Below, in pieces: positions 1-6,306 of a DNA stretch of 40,413 nucleotides. Position 1 is the first letter of the stretch; each line of letters opens with the position of its first letter. The translations under genes and the position numbers were made by a program. Below the pieces are notes generated by a model. That model was not told the DNA's origin. It saw only the letters and a list, made by a program, of their open reading frames with translations, and did not search any database. The DNA comes from Bacillota bacterium (lineage in GTDB: Bacteria > Bacillota > Clostridia > Oscillospirales > Acutalibacteraceae), in the NCBI GenBank assembly GCA_023416955.1, contig JAEZGM010000048.1, positions 1 to 40,413 of the forward strand. The letters are read 5' to 3'.

Positions 1-27
1 CCATGAGGCGCTGCGTCCTCGACATCC

Positions 28-56
28 TTAACACAGACGGTCAACGGCGGTATAAT
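28..56 (+). promoter_or_regulatory. Sigma-A-type promoter of the serine recombinase gene
   Basis: TTAACA at 28-33 and a perfect TATAAT at 51-56 are separated by 17 bases, the ideal vegetative spacing. The expected start lies near 63, which leaves a short leader before the AGGAGG at 91-96. It may lie inside the 3' part of an upstream reading frame cut by the window edge. Confidence 0.6.
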
Positions 57-100
57 ATAAGTGTAATATTCGTTTGTTTGACTGCCGGGAAGGAGGACAT

Positions 101-1795
101 ATGCAAAGTCAGTCAAACATTGTAACGGCGCTCTATTGCCGCCTTTCACGGGACGATGATGTTCAGGGGGACAGCAACAGTATCGTCAATCAAAAAAAGC
201 TGCTTTCCAAATACGCGAAGGAATACGGTTTATCCAACACAAAATATTTTGTGGATGACGGGTACACGGGCACGAACTTCAACCGCCCGGGCTTTACCGA
301 AATGATAGAGGCGGCGGAGGAAGGCTATATCAGGTCAATTCTGGTAAAGGACATGTCCCGTCTTGGCCGGGACTATCTGCAAGTGGGATTTTACACGGAT
401 AATTTCTTTCCAGAACACAATATCCGGTTTATCGCGGTCAATGACGGCGTAGACAGCGCGGAGGGAGAAAACGAATTTGCCCCGTTCCGCAATATCATGA
501 ACGAGTGGTACGCCAGAGATATTTCCCGCAAGGTGCGAAGCTCCCAAAGATTGCGCGGCAGCGCGGGCGTTCCTCTCTCCCTGCCCCTCTACGGCTACAG
601 GAAAGACCCGGACAACCCCAAAAGCTGGGTGATCGACGAGGAAGCGGCGGCTGTGGTGCGGCGCATCTATCAGTTGTGCATTGACGGCTTCGGTGTTGAG
701 AAAACCGCCGCGATACTGGAACGGGATAAAATCTTGAAACCTACGGAGTATTGGAAAAGCAAGGGTGTCCGCAAGCCGGGGAAAAAATCCACCGTCAGGG
801 ATAGCCCCTACTGCTGGTGCAAAACCACGGTTGAAAAAATCCTTTTGGCACGGGAGTATGTGGGCGATACCGTCAATTTCAAGACCTATTCCAAGTCGTT
901 CAAGAACAAGCGGCGATATGAAAACCCGGAAGAAAACCATGTGATCTTTGAAAATACCCATGAGCCAATCATCGACCGCCAGACGTGGGAAATGGTGCAG
1001 CGTATCCGGGCAGGCACAAAACGGAGACAGCCAAAGAATACCGAAAAGCACATGTTCGCTGGACTTCTGTACTGTGCCGATTGTGGCTGCAAGCTCCATT
1101 TCAACGTCAACCATCCGCACACGGAGCTTCAATATTTCAACTGTTCCAATTATCGCGGTAATCGTGGAATCTGCAATAACACCCATTACATACGGGCCGA
1201 CGCGCTGGAAGAAGTGGTTCTTTTGGAACTTCGGCGTATGACGCAGTTTTTACAGGACAAAGAGGAAGATTTCGTAAAGCTGCTGATGGACAAATCTTTG
1301 CATGAAGCGCAGCAAGAAAGTAAGCGTCGGGAGAATGAAGTTGCCGCCATGATTGCCCGTTGCCATGAGCTTGACGCGCTTTTTACCAAAACGTATGAGG
1401 ATAATGCCAGCGGCAAGCTCTCCGACGAGCGGTTCATGATGATTACCAAACGCTACGATGATGAGCAGATTTCACTCAAAAAGAAAATCTCCGCCCTGCA
1501 AGCGGAGATCGACGCGGAGAAACGGCACAAAAGCAGCGCGGCCAACTTTTTGCGGACGGTGCGCAAATACACGGAAATCAAAGAACTCACCCCGACCATT
1601 GTGAACGAGTTGATTGAAAAGATCGTTGTTCATCAGGCGCAGGGCACAGGCAAGAACAAGACGCAGCAGCTTGAAATCTACTACAATTTCGTCGGCGTTC
1701 TGGATATGCCGCAAGTCATGGCGCTGTCGCAGAGCGTGACCGTGGACACACGGCAGGGCGTGGCGGTTGAGTACATCACAAGGAAAGCCGGGTAA
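101..1795 (+). CDS. Large serine recombinase (resolvase/DUF4368 type) of an integrative element
   Basis: Site-specific recombinase that excises or integrates mobile DNA through a phosphoserine intermediate. The 564-residue product starts with a resolvase domain whose probable nucleophile is Ser16 in YCRLSRDD, followed by the arginine-bearing DMSRLGRD motif. A recombinase domain comes next, then a Cys-rich zinc ribbon (CADCGCKL and a later Cys pair near residues 325-370), a charged coiled coil and a C-terminal DUF4368-like part (LTPTIVNELIEKIVVH). Length and layout fit recombinases of clostridial Tn1549-like or Tn4451-like elements. ATG 101 is chosen over the upstream TTG at 74 because AGGAGG at 91-96 sits just before it. 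It is the last gene of whatever element lies left of the window; none of its conjugation genes are visible here. Which DNA site it acts on is not known from this window. Confidence 0.93.
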   Translation: MQSQSNIVTALYCRLSRDDDVQGDSNSIVNQKKLLSKYAKEYGLSNTKYFVDDGYTGTNFNRPGFTEMIEAAEEGYIRSILVKDMSRLGRDYLQVGFYTDNFFPEHNIRFIAVNDGVDSAEGENEFAPFRNIMNEWYARDISRKVRSSQRLRGSAGVPLSLPLYGYRKDPDNPKSWVIDEEAAAVVRRIYQLCIDGFGVEKTAAILERDKILKPTEYWKSKGVRKPGKKSTVRDSPYCWCKTTVEKILLAREYVGDTVNFKTYSKSFKNKRRYENPEENHVIFENTHEPIIDRQTWEMVQRIRAGTKRRQPKNTEKHMFAGLLYCADCGCKLHFNVNHPHTELQYFNCSNYRGNRGICNNTHYIRADALEEVVLLELRRMTQFLQDKEEDFVKLLMDKSLHEAQQESKRRENEVAAMIARCHELDALFTKTYEDNASGKLSDERFMMITKRYDDEQISLKKKISALQAEIDAEKRHKSSAANFLRTVRKYTEIKELTPTIVNELIEKIVVHQAQGTGKNKTQQLEIYYNFVGVLDMPQVMALSQSVTVDTRQGVAVEYITRKAG

Positions 1796-1799
1796 CGAA

Positions 1800-1829
1800 A
1801 ATAGGAGCAACCTTTCGGTTACTCCTATT
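1800..1829 (+). terminator. Hairpin directly after the recombinase gene
   Basis: AATAGGAGCAACC and GGTTACTCCTATT pair over 13 positions with one mismatch around a TTTC loop, five bases after the stop codon. There is no T-run behind it, so it may be a weak terminator or part of an element end rather than a classical intrinsic terminator. Confidence 0.4.
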
Positions 1830-1864
1830 CACGGAATGTTCAGTGTCGTTATGAACACTCGACA

Positions 1865-1887
1865 TGGTGCGGGTGACAGGACTTGAA
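1865..1887 (-). other. tRNA 3'-end fragment, probable attachment-site scar
   Basis: Read on the minus strand, these 23 bases run TTCAAGT (T loop), CCTGT (T-stem 3' side), CACCCGC (acceptor 3' side), discriminator A and an encoded CCA. The base-paired 5' side of the T stem is absent: the upstream bases GCACA cannot pair with CCTGT, and no D or anticodon arm follows. It is therefore a fragment, not a gene. A full tRNA with 5' acceptor GCGGGTG and A73 would fit a tRNA-Leu, but the isotype cannot be settled. tRNA 3' ends duplicated in this way are typical of integration sites. Confidence 0.6.
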
Positions 1888-2100
1888 TGTGCACTTTCAT
1901 ATTTTATCATTCTTACCAAGTTGTACAAATGTCTATTTAATGCGATTTTTCTTTGTTCCATTTAGATGCAGTTTTGCCAATTTTCACGTGTTTCCGCAAA
2001 ATTAACGGCCAACATTCATGGTGTATTGAACAGGCGCAAAAAAGATATCGGCTATATGTTCTGGCCTACTGCGAGGCTTTAAAAGTATTCTGTACTAATA

Positions 2101-2161
2101 AACATAATGCGAAGTTTAAAAGGTAGGGGGAGACAACAACGGTTAAACATAGTGCGAAGTT
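2101..2161 (+). repeat. Two 16-bp direct repeats, AACATARTGCGAAGTT
   Basis: AACATAATGCGAAGTT at 2101-2116 and AACATAGTGCGAAGTT at 2146-2161 match at 15 of 16 positions, with starts 45 bases apart. Spaced direct repeats like these can be recombinase or transposase binding sites. Their owner is not visible here. Confidence 0.6.
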
Positions 2162-2265
2162 CGTAAACTAAGTACCAATTCTAGCTATGATCATAACTTT
2201 TTATTATTTAGGCTCACTATCCACTAAGAAGAATCGGAGCGCATTACGCCGCTATTCAGGCGGTT

Positions 2266-2285
2266 AAGCGGAACTAGTTCCGCTT
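2266..2285. repeat. Perfect 20-bp palindrome
   Basis: AAGCGGAACTAGTTCCGCTT is its own reverse complement, followed by TTAAA. It could be a weak terminator stem or a dimeric protein site. No gene ends immediately before it on either strand. Confidence 0.55.
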
Positions 2286-2298
2286 TTAAATACCCAAA

Positions 2299-2337
2299 GG
2301 TTCCGGACCGATCCAATGATTGGATCAGTCCGGGACC
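2299..2337. repeat. Long inverted repeat (18-bp arms, 3-base loop)
   Basis: The arms 2299-2316 and 2320-2337 pair through GGTTCCGGAC and GATCCAAT with one mismatch (2309/2327) and one G-T pair, closing on a TGA loop. It lies 13 bases after the 20-bp palindrome. With no T-run, it looks more like an element end or structured RNA than a terminator. Confidence 0.55.
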
Positions 2338-2507
2338 CTGCTCTTGCCTATTAACCGAAGTGTATCAAATTTTTTTGCAAAGTCTAGAAGCAGCACTAAC
2401 ATTCCATTAATGAAATAAACGTGTTCGGATTTAGCGCGGTTATCTCCACCAAAACATTTGCCCGATATAGATGCATGACCCATAAAGCCAGTGTTTATGC
2501 GGACTTG

Positions 2508-2544
2508 CGAGGGTTTTGAATGAAAATTCAAGACCCTCGTTTTT
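2508..2544 (+). terminator. Intrinsic-type terminator with no recognisable gene before it
   Basis: CGAGGGTTTTGAA (2508-2520) pairs with TTCAAGACCCTCG (2527-2539) with one mismatch around a six-base loop. Five T bases follow at 2540-2544. The form is that of a rho-independent terminator reading rightward. The gene it served is missing, which fits decay of this region. Confidence 0.5.
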
Positions 2545-2648
2545 CATGGATGCACACCCTCTTTTTGGGGGTTCAATCATATGCTCCTTGTCAATATTTG
2601 GGGTAAACACAAAACGGAGACAATGAGGGGCAGCGTCAAGTTACTCCT

Positions 2649-3000
2649 TTAGCGTAGAATGATTGAATTATGGATAATACGGTTGCGGAAACGACGGAAA
2701 TTACGATAACCGAAGGCGTTGCGCTTAAGGACTTTGATCTTGTTGTTGGAGCCTTCTGTAAAGCTATTTGTGTAAGAGCGATCGAATGAATTGAGGATAC
2801 CAATAGACCAGCGAACCATTGTGTTGGCACAGTCAATAAATTTGGCCAAACCACTGTTCTATGCGGCCATAATCCAGTGGGAAAGCGCTGTTTTGGCAGA
2901 AGTACTGTCTTTCGAATCAAGGGCTTTAAAGAGCCCAGCTATATTCTCATGATTTTTTCTTTGACATAATTTTGCCCCAAATCGCAGTTTTTCTTGACCT
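2649..3000 (-). pseudogene. ISL3-family transposase, C-terminal remnant
   Basis: Read leftward, the frame ending at 2649 gives a classic ISL3 transposase C terminus: CANTMVRWSIGILNSF, then TNSFTEGSNNKIKVLKRN and AFGYRNFRRFRNRI. Upstream the same frame continues (KNHENIAGLFKALDSKDS, then TALSHWIMAA) but is broken by an in-frame TAG just before NSGLAKFIDC. The N-terminal two-thirds of a normal ISL3 transposase of roughly 400 residues is missing, so this is a dead fragment. The right limit is approximate. A stretch near 2583-2602 (GCTCCTTGTCAATATTTGG) may be the remaining terminal repeat. Confidence 0.75.
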
Positions 3001-3112
3001 TCCCAATTGGGGGCTCTTTTGCAATGTCCATTTTTAGTCGTTCAGTTCATTCACTGGCGGGGGAGGGGGGAACTATTTTACGCTACATAAGTAAGTATAT
3101 GTCGTTTGACTG

Positions 3113-3949
3113 TTATTTTTCCGCCGCCTTATTCTCATTCATGGCATTGAGCGCCGCAACAGTTCCACCGTCATAGAGAATATCCGCACCACACAGATAA
3201 CTGCAAGAATCGCTGACCATAAATGCCATCATCTTTGCAATTTCCTCCGGCTCGCCCAAGCGTCCCAATGCTCCAAGCATTGCAAAGTCGGCTGCCGCTT
3301 TCCCCTCAAGTTCTCCCATAGGAGTTTTGAAAGTACCGGGGGAAATGGATACAACACGGATTCCTTTACGGCCGTATTTCATCGCTTCTCTTGCAGTGTA
3401 CCAGACCACAAAATTCTTTGACATTGTGTAAGCCGCACCGATACGCTGCTCCTCAGGCATTGAAGATAGAACCTGAAGCATTGTTTGCAGAAAGGCGTCG
3501 GGATCTTGCAGGCTCAGCTTATAGATTTGTATCGGTATTTGGTCGGACTGCAACATATAGGCAGCCATTGAAGAAACGTTGAGGATACAACTGCCTTCGC
3601 TCATAATAGCGGAAAAAGCCTCATCTACATAAATGGTTCCTACAGCGTTGATCGAAAAAATCTTTTCGGCATTGGCCATATGACCGGAAACACCGGCTGA
3701 GTGGATAACGGTCTTCACATTGCCTCGGCTTGCCGCATAGGCCGCCAGTTTGTCCACTGACGCTTTGTTGCTGACATCGCAGGGAAAGGCCTCAACATCA
3801 ATATCAAGAGCCTTCAATTGAGAAACGGCGTTCTCCAATTTTTCCACTGTACGGCCTACAAGTATGATTTTCTGTTCCTTGCCAATGATTTTAGCGGCTT
3901 CGAGACCCATGCCGCTGCCACCGCCGGTAACTACGCAAATATTCTCCAT
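3113..3949 (-). CDS. Short-chain dehydrogenase/reductase (SDR), substrate unknown
   Basis: NAD(P)-dependent oxidoreductase of 278 residues. The Rossmann nucleotide-binding motif TGGGSGMG lies at residues 8-15, the HSAG element at about 83-86, the catalytic Ser in NVSS at 126-127, and YxxxK as Tyr164/Lys168. A PG motif (SISPGTF) follows, and the C terminus has the typical LCGADILYDGG. Between the Ser and the Tyr lies a longer segment than in minimal SDRs, a trait seen in hydroxysteroid-dehydrogenase-like members, but the substrate cannot be read from sequence. ATG 3949 is preferred to ATG 3958 because AAAGGAG lies about ten bases ahead of it but only one or two ahead of the upstream ATG. The gene is divergent from the TetR gene and probably its target. 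Confidence 0.88.
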   Translation of the reverse strand: MENICVVTGGGSGMGLEAAKIIGKEQKIILVGRTVEKLENAVSQLKALDIDVEAFPCDVSNKASVDKLAAYAASRGNVKTVIHSAGVSGHMANAEKIFSINAVGTIYVDEAFSAIMSEGSCILNVSSMAAYMLQSDQIPIQIYKLSLQDPDAFLQTMLQVLSSMPEEQRIGAAYTMSKNFVVWYTAREAMKYGRKGIRVVSISPGTFKTPMGELEGKAAADFAMLGALGRLGEPEEIAKMMAFMVSDSCSYLCGADILYDGGTVAALNAMNENKAAEK

Positions 3950-3972
3950 TTTGTACATACTCCTTTGTTAGA

Positions 3973-4002
3973 TTGCTTTATACTCTTTACATCTATTATA
4001 AT
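3973..4002 (+). promoter_or_regulatory. Candidate promoter of the tetR-type gene
   Basis: TTGCTT at 3973-3978 and TATAAT at 3997-4002 with an 18-base spacer, reading rightward toward the TetR-type gene. The inverted repeat at 4021-4048 lies just downstream, in a position where a bound repressor would block transcription. Confidence 0.4.
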
Positions 4003-4022
4003 ATTTGTTAAAATAAAAACAA
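3995..4022 (-). promoter_or_regulatory. Candidate promoter of the SDR gene
   Basis: On the minus strand TTGTTT (4022-4017) and TATAAT (4000-3995) are spaced by 16 bases. The -35 hexamer touches the left arm of the inverted repeat at 4021-4030, so a protein bound there would be expected to interfere with it. The -10 element overlaps that of the rightward promoter. Confidence 0.45.
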
Positions 4023-4048
4023 CCAACAAATGACGGACTTTGTTGGTT
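4021..4048. promoter_or_regulatory. Perfect 10-bp inverted repeat, likely TetR operator
   Basis: AACCAACAAA (4021-4030) and TTTGTTGGTT (4039-4048) are perfect inverse copies separated by eight bases. They sit between the divergent SDR and TetR-type genes, next to both candidate promoters. A symmetric site of this size and place is what a homodimeric TetR repressor would bind. Assignment to this regulator is inference. Confidence 0.65.
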
Positions 4049-4080
4049 ACCAGACATATGACTTACAGGAGACGTATATT

Positions 4081-4614
4081 ATGGAGGATCGCCGTGTGCG
4101 AAAAAGTAAAAGTGCTTTGAAGTGTGCATTGCTGGAGCTGATGAAAGGCCGGCCCGTATCGGGTATTTCAGTGGTTAGCCTGTGCTTCGCGGCAGATGTG
4201 AACCGCTCTACCTTTTACGCAAATTACCAGGATATCTATGCACTGTTACAAGATATCTATGAGGACCTTTTTCACAAGGTGGACAGTCTGATGGCTTCGC
4301 TGATTCGGGGGACAGAAGACCCCACTCTGCTGCTGCCGTTTATCCGACATCTGGAGGATCACAAGGATCTGTTCCAATTGCTGTGTATCAACAACGAGGA
4401 CCGCTTGTTTGAGCGGAATATGCTTGCTTATTGCACGGAAAAATATGATTCATCCGAAAAAGAAGATGTCGCCGGGCGGTATGCCTTTAGCTATAATATT
4501 AGTGGCAGTATCTCTGTGTTCTGTCAGTGGGTACATGAGGGATTTCCCTGTTCCAGTGAAGAACTGGCCTATCTGCTGGTGCAGTTTCCCCGTTTCACGT
4601 CCATATCCATATGA
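4081..4614 (+). CDS. TetR/AcrR-family transcriptional regulator
   Basis: Protein of 177 residues with an N-terminal TetR helix-turn-helix: VRKSKSALKCALLELM forms the first helix, and SVVSLCFAADVNRSTFYANY (about 27-46) carries the HTH ending in the usual TFYxxYxD signature. The rest is a helical ligand/dimer domain (HLEDHKDLFQLLC), of a type seen in clostridial TetR members that often lack a known ligand. ATG 4081 is chosen since AGGAG at 4067-4071 precedes it by nine bases; the in-frame extension to 4030 has no such site and would run through the operator. It probably represses itself and the divergent SDR gene. Confidence 0.88.
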   Translation: MEDRRVRKSKSALKCALLELMKGRPVSGISVVSLCFAADVNRSTFYANYQDIYALLQDIYEDLFHKVDSLMASLIRGTEDPTLLLPFIRHLEDHKDLFQLLCINNEDRLFERNMLAYCTEKYDSSEKEDVAGRYAFSYNISGSISVFCQWVHEGFPCSSEELAYLLVQFPRFTSISI

Positions 4615-4655
4615 TTTTCACGCTTTGATATTTGGATTTTTGTGCTATATTTACA

Positions 4656-4675
4656 GCCTGTTTGTAAAATGGTGA
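4656..4675 (+). repeat. Terminal repeat of an IS/MITE family (single end)
   Basis: GCCTGTTTGTAAAATGGTGA is nearly identical to the left end of the inverted-repeat element at 23218. The similarity continues weakly into the next 25 bases (ACTAAAAAGAC against GCTAAAAGAAT). It lies 46 bases ahead of a decayed IS5-type transposase fragment, suggesting that it is the surviving end of that IS. Confidence 0.6.
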
Positions 4676-4720
4676 GGAAAGTACGAGTTACTAAAAAGAC
4701 CATCAAAGGATCACTGGGTA

Positions 4721-4843
4721 ATGCTCAATGGAATGCTGTGGATTGCTGGAAGTGGCTCTCACTGGAGAAACCTACTGGAGTGATATGGTAAATGGAAAGC
4801 TGTATATGCCCGGTTTCGCAAATGGCGTGAAAAAGACTCTATA
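4721..4843 (+). pseudogene. IS5-family transposase, N-terminal remnant
   Basis: From the ATG at 4721 the frame reads MLNGMLWIAGSGSHWRNLLE, a TGA stop, then YGKWKAVYARFRKWRE. This is the conserved N-terminal block of IS5-group transposases (usual form NGMLWIxRSGxPWRDLPExYGxWxxVYxRFxxW). The true N terminus and the whole catalytic DDE part are missing. With the terminal repeat at 4656 it marks an IS that has been almost entirely lost. Confidence 0.75.
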
Positions 4844-4863
4844 GCCGGGGGGCATTACAAATA

Positions 4864-4900
4864 AAAAGGATCAGTATTGAATTTCAATACCGATCCTTTT
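4864..4900. terminator. Terminator behind fliC, usable in both directions
   Basis: AAAAGGATC (4864-4872) and GTATTGAA (4874-4881) pair with TTCAATAC (4883-4890) and GATCCTTTT (4892-4900), leaving one A/C mismatch. On the minus strand the arm ends in a T-rich run (CCTTTTTATTTG). It begins 27 bases after the fliC stop and should end the flagellin transcript. Confidence 0.75.
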
Positions 4901-4927
4901 AAAATACCTTGTTTAAAGCTTCAAAAA

Positions 4928-5761
4928 TTACTGGAGAAGCTTCAGTACGCTCTGGGGCTGAGTATTTGCCTGAGCAAGCATAGACTGAGCAGCCTGAGCA
5001 AGAACTTGGTTCTTGGTCAATGCCATCATCTCGGAAGCCATGTCAACATCACGGATACGACTCTCAGCGGAGGAAAGGTTCTCGCTGGTTACACCCAAGT
5101 TGTTTACAGTGTGCTCAAGTCTGTTCTGAACAGCACCAAGGTTAGCTCTCTGGGTAGATACGGTGTTAATTGCCGCATCAATTACAGAAAGAGCAGCCTG
5201 AGCACTGGTCTGAGAGCCGAGACTAACACTAGTAAGAGCTAATGAAGTAGCATCCATTGCACCAATAGTCAGTGTTACCTGCTGCGAGGCAACATTCTGA
5301 TCACCGATCTGGAAAGTGATACCCGAGGCGGCTACAGAAACAGAACCATCCAACAGATTCTTCTTATTGAAGTTTGTGGAAGAAGAAATACGGTCAATTT
5401 CAGAAGTCAGCGAAGTGATTTCCGCCTGAATATTTGTACGGTCAACAGCATCCTGATAAGTGCCATTTGAAGACTGTGTGGCCAACTCTTTCATTCTCAG
5501 CAGAATGGAAGCGGTTTCATTCAGTGCACCTTCAGCGGTTTGAATCAAGGAAATACCGTCGTTTGCGTTGTTGGAAGCCTGGTCAAGACCACGGATCTGG
5601 GAACGCATTTTCTCGGAAATTGCAAGACCGGCAGCGTCGTCGCCTGCACGGTTGATTTTATAACCGGAAGACAGCTTCTCAAGGTTTTTGCTGACGCTGT
5701 TGTTGTTGATGCCCAATTGTCTGTTTGCGTTCATAGCCGCGATATTGTGTTGAATACGCAT
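4928..5761 (-). CDS. fliC: Flagellin, filament subunit
   Basis: Main structural protein of the flagellar filament, exported by the type III apparatus and polymerised under the FliD cap. At 277 residues it is a minimal flagellin. The N-terminal D0/D1 part (MRIQHNIAAMNANRQLGIN, then LEKLSSGYKINRAGDDAAGLAISEKM) and the C-terminal D1/D0 part (ending SMLAQANTQPQSVLKLLQ) are conserved, with only a short central segment (about 140-180), so the exposed D2/D3 domains are essentially absent. Start at ATG 5761 has AGGAGG nine bases upstream. It has its own sigma-D promoter (5944-5970) and a structured leader with CsrA-like sites. csrA and fliW lie immediately upstream on the same strand. It is the only flagellin gene in the window. 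Confidence 0.97.
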   Translation of the reverse strand: MRIQHNIAAMNANRQLGINNNSVSKNLEKLSSGYKINRAGDDAAGLAISEKMRSQIRGLDQASNNANDGISLIQTAEGALNETASILLRMKELATQSSNGTYQDAVDRTNIQAEITSLTSEIDRISSSTNFNKKNLLDGSVSVAASGITFQIGDQNVASQQVTLTIGAMDATSLALTSVSLGSQTSAQAALSVIDAAINTVSTQRANLGAVQNRLEHTVNNLGVTSENLSSAESRIRDVDMASEMMALTKNQVLAQAAQSMLAQANTQPQSVLKLLQ

Positions 5762-5937
5762 AATAAAATTCCTCCTGAATTTGTTTTAGTACGCGGGGCT
5801 GGATGCCCCTGCGCCTTTAGAAAAGAACATCCATGTTCTTTACTGATGAATTTATGTATTGAATTCCCGTTACGGCGGGCCCTGCTATAGCGGGAATAAA
5901 TACCTTATTAAAACTTGCTTTGTAATTTCTGCTTACA
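5762..5937 (-). promoter_or_regulatory. Structured fliC leader with CsrA-like binding sites
   Basis: About 175 nt separate the expected sigma-D start from the fliC ATG. On the minus strand ACATGGATGT (5836-5827) matches the CsrA consensus ACARGGATGT at all but one base. Its GGA lies at the tip of a hairpin formed by AAAGAACAT/ATGTTCTTT. A second GGA pair is in the Shine-Dalgarno itself (CAGGAGGAAT, around 5779-5769). Between them is a GC-rich hairpin, GGGGC/GCCCC (5797-5811), and farther upstream a TTCCCG/CGGGAA stem (5864-5896). The layout resembles the two-site hag leader known from Bacillus subtilis. Binding itself is inferred. Confidence 0.65.
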
Positions 5938-5943
5938 CTTTAT

Positions 5944-5970
5944 ATTTCGGTGTAAAAGGATAAAAGTTTA
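5944..5970 (-). promoter_or_regulatory. Sigma-D (sigma-28) promoter of fliC
   Basis: On the minus strand TAAACTTT (5970-5963), an 11-base spacer and ACCGAAAT (5951-5944) fit the sigma-D consensus TAAAGTTT-N11-GCCGATAA, with full agreement in spacing. The position upstream of flagellin and the presence of fliA in the window support the call. Confidence 0.75.
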
Positions 5971-5974
5971 GGGG

Positions 5975-6013
5975 GTTTTATGAAAAATTAAATATTTATT
6001 TATTTCATAAAAC
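5975..6013. repeat. AT-rich 11-bp inverted repeat between csrA and fliC promoter
   Basis: GTTTTATGAAA (5975-5985) and TTTCATAAAAC (6003-6013) are perfect inverse copies around a 17-base A/T loop. It begins five bases upstream of the fliC -35 element and lies 48 bases after the csrA stop. It may end the csrA transcript or serve as a binding or UP-like site; sequence alone does not decide. Confidence 0.5.
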
Positions 6014-6060
6014 GCAATTAATCTATGATAGACAGGCTGTCAAATGCAATATGCTTTGAG

Positions 6061-6294
6061 TCAGTTTTGTGTATACAAGCGGTTCTTCAATTCGTTCAGT
6101 GTTTCCTTCTCCGGGTGAACACTGGCTTCCCGGTTCAAACTCTGCGTTTCGAGCAGCTCTTTGCGCACAATGCGAATCTCTTTCGGCGCATCGATACAGA
6201 TTTTTACCCGGTCGCCGCTGATTTCGGAAACAATGATTTCAATGTCGTCTCCAATCAGAATAGACTCGGAGACTTTTCGGCTAATGACCAGCAA
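6061..6294 (-). CDS. csrA: CsrA, carbon storage/translational regulator
   Basis: Small RNA-binding protein that represses translation by binding GGA motifs near ribosome sites; in Gram-positive flagellates its main target is flagellin mRNA. The 77-residue sequence opens with the diagnostic MLVISRKVSESILIGDDIEI and continues with VSEISGDRVKICIDAPKEIRIVRKEL, covering the whole beta core and the conserved arginine region. The C-terminal extension is common in clostridial forms. The start codon is TTG (6294), six or so bases after GGAGGGG. The ribosome site overlaps the end of fliW, so the two are probably translationally coupled. Its presumed target leader begins a few hundred bases downstream. 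Confidence 0.95.
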   Translation of the reverse strand: MLVISRKVSESILIGDDIEIIVSEISGDRVKICIDAPKEIRIVRKELLETQSLNREASVHPEKETLNELKNRLYTQN

Positions 6295-6306
6295 AAAATC
6301 CCCTCC

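Larger units (their letters stand above)
1888..2582. other. Gene-poor accessory stretch between recombinase scar and ISL3 remnant
   Basis: No convincing gene is seen on either strand. The stretch contains a pair of 16-bp direct repeats (2101 and 2146), a perfect 20-bp palindrome (2266-2285), a long hairpin (2299-2337) and a terminator-like hairpin (2508-2544). An open minus-strand frame of 68 codons (2325-2531) has no ribosome site that I can see and resembles no family I know. The make-up suggests eroded mobile-element DNA. Confidence 0.5.

Noticed and set aside
1..125. Short plus-strand frame from ATG 3 to TAA near 125
   Set aside because: No ribosome site and it spans the recombinase promoter and start; it could be the tail of an upstream gene but the window edge prevents a decision.
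335..1186. 283-codon open frame on the minus strand inside the recombinase gene
   Set aside because: It mirrors the coding frame of the recombinase, lacks a ribosome site and shows no domain. Similar long shadows occur opposite fliG (14296-15129), fliI (16430-17215) and fliK (18430-19173).
1865..1887. Complete tRNA gene on the minus strand
   Set aside because: Only T loop, T-stem 3' side and acceptor 3' side are present; no anticodon or D arm lies upstream on that strand.
2325..2531. 68-codon minus-strand frame (MNFHSKPSQVRINTGFMGHA at its start)
   Set aside because: No ribosome site, overlaps two hairpins, resembles no family that I know; may be part of a decayed element but cannot be supported as a gene.
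2636..2920. 94-codon minus-strand frame overlapping the ISL3 remnant
   Set aside because: It is in a different frame from the recognised transposase motifs and has the composition of a shadow.
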